From Lentimicrobiaceae bacterium (lineage in GTDB: Bacteria > Bacteroidota > Bacteroidia > Bacteroidales > WCHB1-69), in the NCBI GenBank assembly GCA_009787675.1, contig WQSU01000056.1:1-10754 (forward strand): a DNA stretch of 10,754 bases, written 5' to 3'. A program made the translations under genes and the position numbers. Below, piece by piece: positions 6,631-10,754 of this stretch. Every line of letters starts with the position of its first letter. Position 1 is the stretch's first letter. The notes beneath the pieces are model-generated. The model made no database searches. It was not told the DNA's origin and saw only the letters and a list, made by a program, of their open reading frames with translations.

Positions 6631-6667
6631 AAAAGGCTGTAAGGTGGGTTAAACCCTTGTGCCTTTT
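6631..6667. terminator. Bidirectional stem-loop terminator between convergent operons
   Basis: AAAAGGC (6631-6637) pairs with GCCTTTT (6661-6667). After a small internal bulge, AAGG (6641-6644) pairs with CCTT (6655-6658) around a ten-base loop. The plus-strand transcript ends the stem in UUUU and the minus-strand transcript does the same, because the left arm begins with AAAA. Placed between fumC reading right and the protease operon reading left, it fits an intrinsic terminator serving both. The stem is broken and the U-tracts are short, so efficiency may be modest. Confidence 0.5.
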
Positions 6668-6691
6668 GTCCTTTCGCACTTTCTCCCTTTT

Positions 6692-6740
6692 CCTAATTTC
6701 TAATTCCCAATTCCTAATTCCTAATTCCTAATTCCTAATT
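6692..6740. repeat. Heptamer tandem array (CCTAATT)7
   Basis: Seven 7-bp units fill 6692-6740; five are exact CCTAATT and two are variants (TCTAATT, CCCAATT). The array overlaps the last codon and stop of the protease gene: read on the minus strand, the unit AATTAGG contains TAG. Because 7 is not a multiple of 3, any frame entering the array hits a stop within three units. Simple heptamers of this sort are frequent between genes in Bacteroidota. Confidence 0.85.
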
Positions 6741-8426
6741 CTTCTGCACCAGCATCTTCTGCGTCAGCAGCGTGCCATCCTTTAAAATCATTACCACAAA
6801 ATAGTGTCCTGCGGGGGAGTTCGGCAATTGCAGGGTAGCTGAAGAAAGTTGTTGCGTTTCGAAAACGGTAACGCCTATCATATTGGTAATTTTGAGATTG
6901 CCAATGTTGGATAAGGGGAAGTTGGTTTCTAACTGGAAGGTGCCGAGGTTGGGGTTGGGAATGATGCTAAAATGGGGAGGTGTGGTGGCAGATAGATCTG
7001 GCGTGTTTTCAGGGTGGGGAGGGGAGAATTGAGGTGGGGCTTCGGGGGCATCAGGGGCTTCAGGTAATGATTTCCAACAATCTTTTACATAAAAGTCGTG
7101 TGTGTAAGACTGCATATCCCCATTGCAATAGTGCACCGTATATTCCAGAATGTATTTTGCTCCACCTTCTGTAATAATGCCTGTATTACAATTCCATAAA
7201 TAGACTCTCCCATTATGCGATACATTTATTACATTTCCATCTACATACCTCCATCCTCCTGATTTTGGAATATAATAAATCTCATATTCAATTTTTACAG
7301 CGTAAAGTAAATTAGATATTGCAAGAAAATCAGGCAAACATTGATAGAGAATCCTATTAATAGATGCAGTTGAGCAAAGTTTTTCAGGGCAAGCTCTTGT
7401 ATATCTGGACAGGTCTTTCATATACGCTCTAAAATTAGAACGCCACTCAGCATGAAATCCAGGGAGTAAAACAATTGAACCCGTTTCTTCCGTAATAAAA
7501 CTTACGCTGTGTGGTGGGATGTTGTCGGCATACTGTATAGTCACCCCCTTTCCTGCAGTTATTTTTTTAAGAGCCATAACTTCTGAAGGAAGATCCCAAT
7601 AAGAATGGCTATTTTCTAATTTTTTTTCTTCCGGAAGATCTTTACAAGGTGGACACTCCTCCCCACCACAATCAATTTCATCTTCGCCATCGTTTTTCTC
7701 GCAGTTGGAACAAGTACGAGGAGGAGGCGGAGTAAAACAGGGCTGACACGACGGACCGCCGCAATCCAAGCCTTCTTCATCGTAATTTTCCTCGCAGTCG
7801 AAGCAATACAGAGGATAAAGTGCATCACCAATAATAAGAGTTTCGTACCAAGAGAACGGAAGAGTAAAACCTGTAATGAGTTTAAGAAAAGTTTCCTTTT
7901 GCCACCCTCCGTCATGTCCGGGCGAAGGATCCATATAATAGATTAAATTACTACCACCAACATTCATTCCGTAAACAACAACAGCATGTTGGGCACCATA
8001 ATACTGGTTCTTCAAACTAATAATAAAGGGGCGGTCATTCCTAAGATAGGCAGCAATTTCAGCAGGCCATGGATAAAACAATGGATATGGATTACTGTTA
8101 ATATAGCCAAAATAGCTCAAAATAGCCTGTACCGTGCCTTCCTGTCCATAAAGGTAAATACCCTGGTTGCACTTTTGAGGTGTAGGAACAGTACAACACT
8201 TTTCAGAGCCGTAAGTATGAGGTATTTTTTCCTGAACATATTCCATTATTTTGCATTGCGGAACATAAGGATGATTAGGACCCAAATAAGCAAGTACACA
8301 TTGTGAAGCAGCAACCGCACACCATGAGTCTTTTTCCTGTTCAACTAAAGGTACACATATCGCAATATCCTGCGCATTCAAAGTACAAGTTACTCCCAAA
8401 AAGAGTAATAAAATATATTTTTTCAT
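6735..8426 (-). CDS. Secreted papain-like cysteine protease with Cys-rich repeats and T9SS sorting domain
   Basis: This 563-aa multidomain exported protein begins with a signal peptide (1-18, cut after TLNA). A papain-like (C39/C70-type) peptidase domain at about 20-200 has the nucleophile in DSWCAVAAS (C36), the histidine in QHAVVVYG (H147) and an acidic partner in YYMDP (D166). Two 23-residue cysteine motifs follow, 208-230 and 239-261, each with CxxC, a DCGG core and a final Cys; this motif is seen in surface proteins of Bacteroidota and other phyla. Residues about 288-336 (AGKGVTIQYA to LLPGFHAEWRSNF) match the Bacteroidota beta-rich PGF adhesin-like motif. A further Cys-containing domain (345-450) is unassigned. 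After a Pro-rich linker (455-485), a T9SS type A sorting domain (about 486-563, IIPNPNLGTF to the end) directs it across the outer membrane. It is the last gene of a three-gene operon, 4 bp after its neighbour. The substrate is unknown. Confidence 0.82.
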   Translation of the reverse strand: MKKYILLLFLGVTCTLNAQDIAICVPLVEQEKDSWCAVAASQCVLAYLGPNHPYVPQCKIMEYVQEKIPHTYGSEKCCTVPTPQKCNQGIYLYGQEGTVQAILSYFGYINSNPYPLFYPWPAEIAAYLRNDRPFIISLKNQYYGAQHAVVVYGMNVGGSNLIYYMDPSPGHDGGWQKETFLKLITGFTLPFSWYETLIIGDALYPLYCFDCEENYDEEGLDCGGPSCQPCFTPPPPRTCSNCEKNDGEDEIDCGGEECPPCKDLPEEKKLENSHSYWDLPSEVMALKKITAGKGVTIQYADNIPPHSVSFITEETGSIVLLPGFHAEWRSNFRAYMKDLSRYTRACPEKLCSTASINRILYQCLPDFLAISNLLYAVKIEYEIYYIPKSGGWRYVDGNVINVSHNGRVYLWNCNTGIITEGGAKYILEYTVHYCNGDMQSYTHDFYVKDCWKSLPEAPDAPEAPPQFSPPHPENTPDLSATTPPHFSIIPNPNLGTFQLETNFPLSNIGNLKITNMIGVTVFETQQLSSATLQLPNSPAGHYFVVMILKDGTLLTQKMLVQKN

Positions 8427-8430
8427 ACCG

Positions 8431-9573
8431 TTACTTTTTTAAAAGGTTAAGAATTTCACCGAAACTATACTCATTCTTTAAATATTCACGTGTAGCATCA
8501 TCATAGATTTGAACAAAAATATCTTGATTATCTTTCCGAATAATAAGATAATTCCATCCATATCCTTTTAAAATCCCAATTATCAAGTCTTTGTGCTCAT
8601 AGTTATGGATGGGTTTTGCCAGCGGAGAATAGCCATCCCCTACACGTCTGTATTGACCATCATCATCAAGTTTAACATGTGTTAAAGAAAAAGGCTCACC
8701 TTCAGACATAACAGGCACTTCCCAGCATCCTGTGAATGTTAATTTTTCATTGACAATTGTGTACATGGGAATAGGTTTTCCTAGATGTAGATACTCCAAC
8801 TGAGCCCTGTCTTTTATGCCATCGTAGAAAAGAATTTCGTCAGAATAGCTTTTTAGATGCGAAAAGAGAGTAGGAACCAACATTTCTGTTATTTCGGGCG
8901 TTATTATTAATTCACTTTTATTTCCAACTTTATCATAATAGCTCATTTGCGCTTCTGTTAAATGGTTAGTAAGTTCACTAAAACTATATTCGTTCTTAAA
9001 ATATTCGTCCGTTACTTTGTCATATACTTGTACAAAGATATCTTTATGCTCTTTTCGAATAATAAGATAATCTATTCCTTGAATTGAAGAAGTTACGATT
9101 ACAGATCCAATTACCGAATCTTTATGTTCATAATTATAGAAATGCTCTATTATATTATTAATTCCGCCAATTATATATGGGTCTCCTCCCAATTTTGGAA
9201 ACGCATCAAATGCAAATAAAAGAGACTCTCCATTATACATCACAAGCACATTCCAAATTTTTGTGAATTCTAATGAAAGAGGCTCCTCATTAAATACAGG
9301 AGACTCAATAAATGAGGGATATACGGGGTTTAACTTATTATTTGTAATTCTATACTTGGGAATAGGCTTGCCTATATGTAAATTCTTTAACTGTGGCTTG
9401 TTTTTTAGGTCATATTTTGGGTCATATCTGTAGAGTGGTTTATCAGGTTTATTAAGCTTCGCAACCACCATTTCTTCTATTTTCGCTGGCGGGTTCAGTT
9501 CATTTTTTTCTATTTGGGCGTTGGAGATTATTAAAATGCCCAGAATCATAATGATTAATGTTATTTTTTTCAT
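8431..9573 (-). CDS. Secreted two-repeat protein of unknown function (paralogue B)
   Basis: I do not recognise this 380-aa protein. It has a signal peptide (1-19, SNA before Q20) and two copies of one domain at about 28-207 and 223-380. Each unit begins with a PP.KI..MV or ITPEIT..L helix. It continues with QL..L..GKPIP.Y.I, then a V.VM..GE strand, a NYEHKD..IG turn and strand, Y.IIRK..DIFVQ.YD, and ends KNEYSF.E. The pattern suggests a mostly beta domain with a short helical cap. The same unit occurs twice in the upstream gene, so the two genes are tandem duplicates. There is no T9SS sorting domain and no lipobox, so it should remain in the periplasm unless another route exists. Gaps of 4 bp on both sides put it in an operon with the secreted cysteine protease; a role as inhibitor, chaperone or substrate of that enzyme is only a guess. 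Confidence 0.8.
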   Translation of the reverse strand: MKKITLIIMILGILIISNAQIEKNELNPPAKIEEMVVAKLNKPDKPLYRYDPKYDLKNKPQLKNLHIGKPIPKYRITNNKLNPVYPSFIESPVFNEEPLSLEFTKIWNVLVMYNGESLLFAFDAFPKLGGDPYIIGGINNIIEHFYNYEHKDSVIGSVIVTSSIQGIDYLIIRKEHKDIFVQVYDKVTDEYFKNEYSFSELTNHLTEAQMSYYDKVGNKSELIITPEITEMLVPTLFSHLKSYSDEILFYDGIKDRAQLEYLHLGKPIPMYTIVNEKLTFTGCWEVPVMSEGEPFSLTHVKLDDDGQYRRVGDGYSPLAKPIHNYEHKDLIIGILKGYGWNYLIIRKDNQDIFVQIYDDATREYLKNEYSFGEILNLLKK

Positions 9574-9577
9574 ACTC

Positions 9578-10738
9578 TTACTTTTTTAAAAGATTAATAA
9601 GCTCACCGAAACTATATTCGTTCTTAAAATATTCGCGCGTTGCATAATTATACGCTTCTACAAAAATATCTTTATGCTCTTTTCGGATAATATAATAACT
9701 CATTCCAGGAGATGCATGATGTATATAACCAATTATCAAATCTTTATGTTCATAATTATGGAGGATTTTTCCTCCACTGGAGGCCCCTGTAGAACTATAT
9801 TGCCCATCCCCCCCCTCACTTACACTCTCACTTACCTTTGCTGTAAAAAGAAGCTCTCCGTCAGACATCACAGGCACATGCCACGTACCTATAAATATTA
9901 AGTTTTTATTGTCAATATCAATACGATACACAGGAATAGGTTTTCCAAAATGTAAATTTTCTAACTGGGCTCTGTTTATTATGCCGAAATTTGAGAGATT
10001 CCAATCCGAGTCGTCAATAAAATCCCAATAGATATCAGTAGCCAGTTTTCCTGTTATTTCAGGGGTAATCTTCAATTCATGTTTTTGTGGAAAATGGGTG
10101 TCATAAATGTCATTTTCATTCACTTGGTTTGTTCCAAAAATCTTATCAAGCTCCTGCCTGCCCTCTTTTGTGTTTGCCGTACGTAACTCTATAACTCTAT
10201 TTTTAAGTTTAATAAGCTCATTTAAACTATATTCGTTTTTAAAATACTGGCGTGTTGCAGGATCAAACACTTGTATGAAAACATCTTGATTTTCTCTTCG
10301 AATATAAAAATATTCCCAAGGTAGCCCTTTAGCCATTACAATCCCCATCAAGTCTTTACGTTCATAATGATGAATTCCTTCTCCCATACTGGGAGGGCCA
10401 AACCATACCTCTCTTGCCGAAACCTTCGCTAACAAAAGCGCTTTTCCTTCATACATGATGGGCACTCGCCAACCTTGAGGTATTAAGGTATCTCTATCAG
10501 AATTAATTACATACTCACGAACAGGTCTTCCTAATTGTAATTTTTCTAACTGCTCTTTGTTATTAATGCCATATCTGTAGAACTTTTCAACAGGCTCGTT
10601 ATTAAGTTTCGCAACTACCATTGCTTCAATTTTCGGCGGCATTATTAATTTATTTTCTTCTATTTGGGCGTTTACGGCAGAAAGCAGAAGGCAGAAGGCA
10701 GAAAGCAGAAGGGGTATAACTTTTAATTTATTTTTCAT
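9578..10738 (-). CDS. Secreted two-repeat protein of unknown function (paralogue A)
   Basis: This 386-aa paralogue of the next gene is the first visible gene of the operon. The signal peptide spans 1-24 (cut after AVNA). Its hydrophobic core is the near-duplicate LLLSAFC-LLLSAV, encoded by a 7-bp tandem repeat. The mature start, QIEENKL then KIEAMVVAKLN, closely matches paralogue B. Two domain copies lie at about 34-178 and 224-386, joined by a charged linker (about 179-223). The second copy is closer to the paralogue B units (GKPIPVYRI, HVPVMSDGE, NYEHKDLIIG, YYIIRKEHKDIF) than the first (GRPVREYVI, RVPIMYEGK, HYERKDLMG). There is no sorting domain. Only 16 bases precede the start in the window, so the promoter and any earlier gene are not visible. 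The family is not recognised. Confidence 0.8.
   Translation of the reverse strand: MKNKLKVIPLLLSAFCLLLSAVNAQIEENKLIMPPKIEAMVVAKLNNEPVEKFYRYGINNKEQLEKLQLGRPVREYVINSDRDTLIPQGWRVPIMYEGKALLLAKVSAREVWFGPPSMGEGIHHYERKDLMGIVMAKGLPWEYFYIRRENQDVFIQVFDPATRQYFKNEYSLNELIKLKNRVIELRTANTKEGRQELDKIFGTNQVNENDIYDTHFPQKHELKITPEITGKLATDIYWDFIDDSDWNLSNFGIINRAQLENLHFGKPIPVYRIDIDNKNLIFIGTWHVPVMSDGELLFTAKVSESVSEGGDGQYSSTGASSGGKILHNYEHKDLIIGYIHHASPGMSYYIIRKEHKDIFVEAYNYATREYFKNEYSFGELINLLKK
10677..10711. repeat. Heptamer tandem repeat (GCAGAAR)5 inside a signal-peptide coding region
   Basis: Five 7-bp units (GCAGAAA, GCAGAAG, GCAGAAG, GCAGAAA, GCAGAAG) run through codons of the signal peptide of the gene at 9578-10738. 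Three units equal 21 bases or seven codons, which produces the repeated LLLSAFC/LLLSAV peptide. Gain or loss of one unit shifts the frame. Confidence 0.85.
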
Positions 10739-10754
10739 AGGATTATTTCGTTTT

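Larger units (their letters stand above)
6315..6734. other. Convergent intergenic region with repeat and IS debris
   Basis: There is no intact gene across about 420 bases between fumC (+) and the protease gene (-). The contents, in order, are an 8-bp inverted repeat, a moderately GC-rich stretch of unknown origin (about 6355-6480), the IS982-like scrap, a bidirectional terminator-like stem-loop, a pyrimidine-rich stretch and a heptamer array. It looks like a place where mobile DNA has landed and decayed without harming either operon. Confidence 0.65.

Noticed and set aside
6692..6740. Telomere-like or CRISPR-like array
   Set aside because: It is a plain 7-bp simple repeat with no spacers, of a sort common between genes in Bacteroidota.
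7616..8506. Alternative frames inside and just upstream of the protease gene
   Set aside because: They are shadows of the protease and paralogue B genes; none has a signal peptide or known motif.
1..10754. tRNA, rRNA or riboswitch genes
   Set aside because: No cloverleaf, rRNA-like block or known riboswitch core was seen on either strand by eye; a covariance-model search could not be run.

Overview
The window looks like Bacteroidota (Bacteroidetes) chromosome. The evidence is a C-terminal type IX secretion (T9SS) sorting domain, TAnnTTTG-like promoter elements 16-18 nt ahead of start codons, no clear Shine-Dalgarno sequences, AT-rich DNA, and 7-bp simple repeats between genes. I cannot name the genus.

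Left part (1-3567, + strand): accessory, very AT-rich DNA. A GC-richer inverted-repeat element (87-192) comes first, then two operator-like dyads with a 33-bp period (241-304) that run into the promoter of an AAA+/DUF4143 ATPase with a PD-(D/E)XK-like C-terminus (342-1544). Next is a translationally coupled pair: a COG1106-type ABC/SMC-like ATPase (1656-2759) and a small TOPRIM-like protein carrying a four-cysteine cluster (2749-3567). This pair resembles the ATPase plus TOPRIM defence systems of the AbiL / RloA-RloB / OLD type.

Middle (3641-6314, + strand): a compact housekeeping operon of a short NfeD protein, the flotillin-like FloA and class II fumarase. The gaps are 8 bp and then a 1-base stop/start overlap. 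Its base composition is visibly more GC-rich than the genes to its left.

Convergent gap (6315-6734): no intact gene. It holds a short inverted repeat just after fumC, a minus-strand scrap of an IS982-like transposase, a stem-loop placed to end transcription from both sides, and a (CCTAATT)7 array that supplies the stop codon of the next gene.

Right part (6735-10738, - strand): a three-gene operon read right to left with 4-bp gaps. Two tandemly duplicated secreted proteins (386 and 380 aa), each with two copies of an unrecognised domain, precede a multidomain secreted papain-like cysteine protease with a T9SS sorting domain. The two partners have signal peptides but no sorting domain. My hypothesis, not proven, is that they are periplasmic inhibitors, chaperones or pro-region-like partners of the exported protease. 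The first gene's signal peptide is partly encoded by five copies of a 7-bp repeat, so copy-number changes could switch the operon's first gene off and on. This operon is the best candidate here for an undescribed system.
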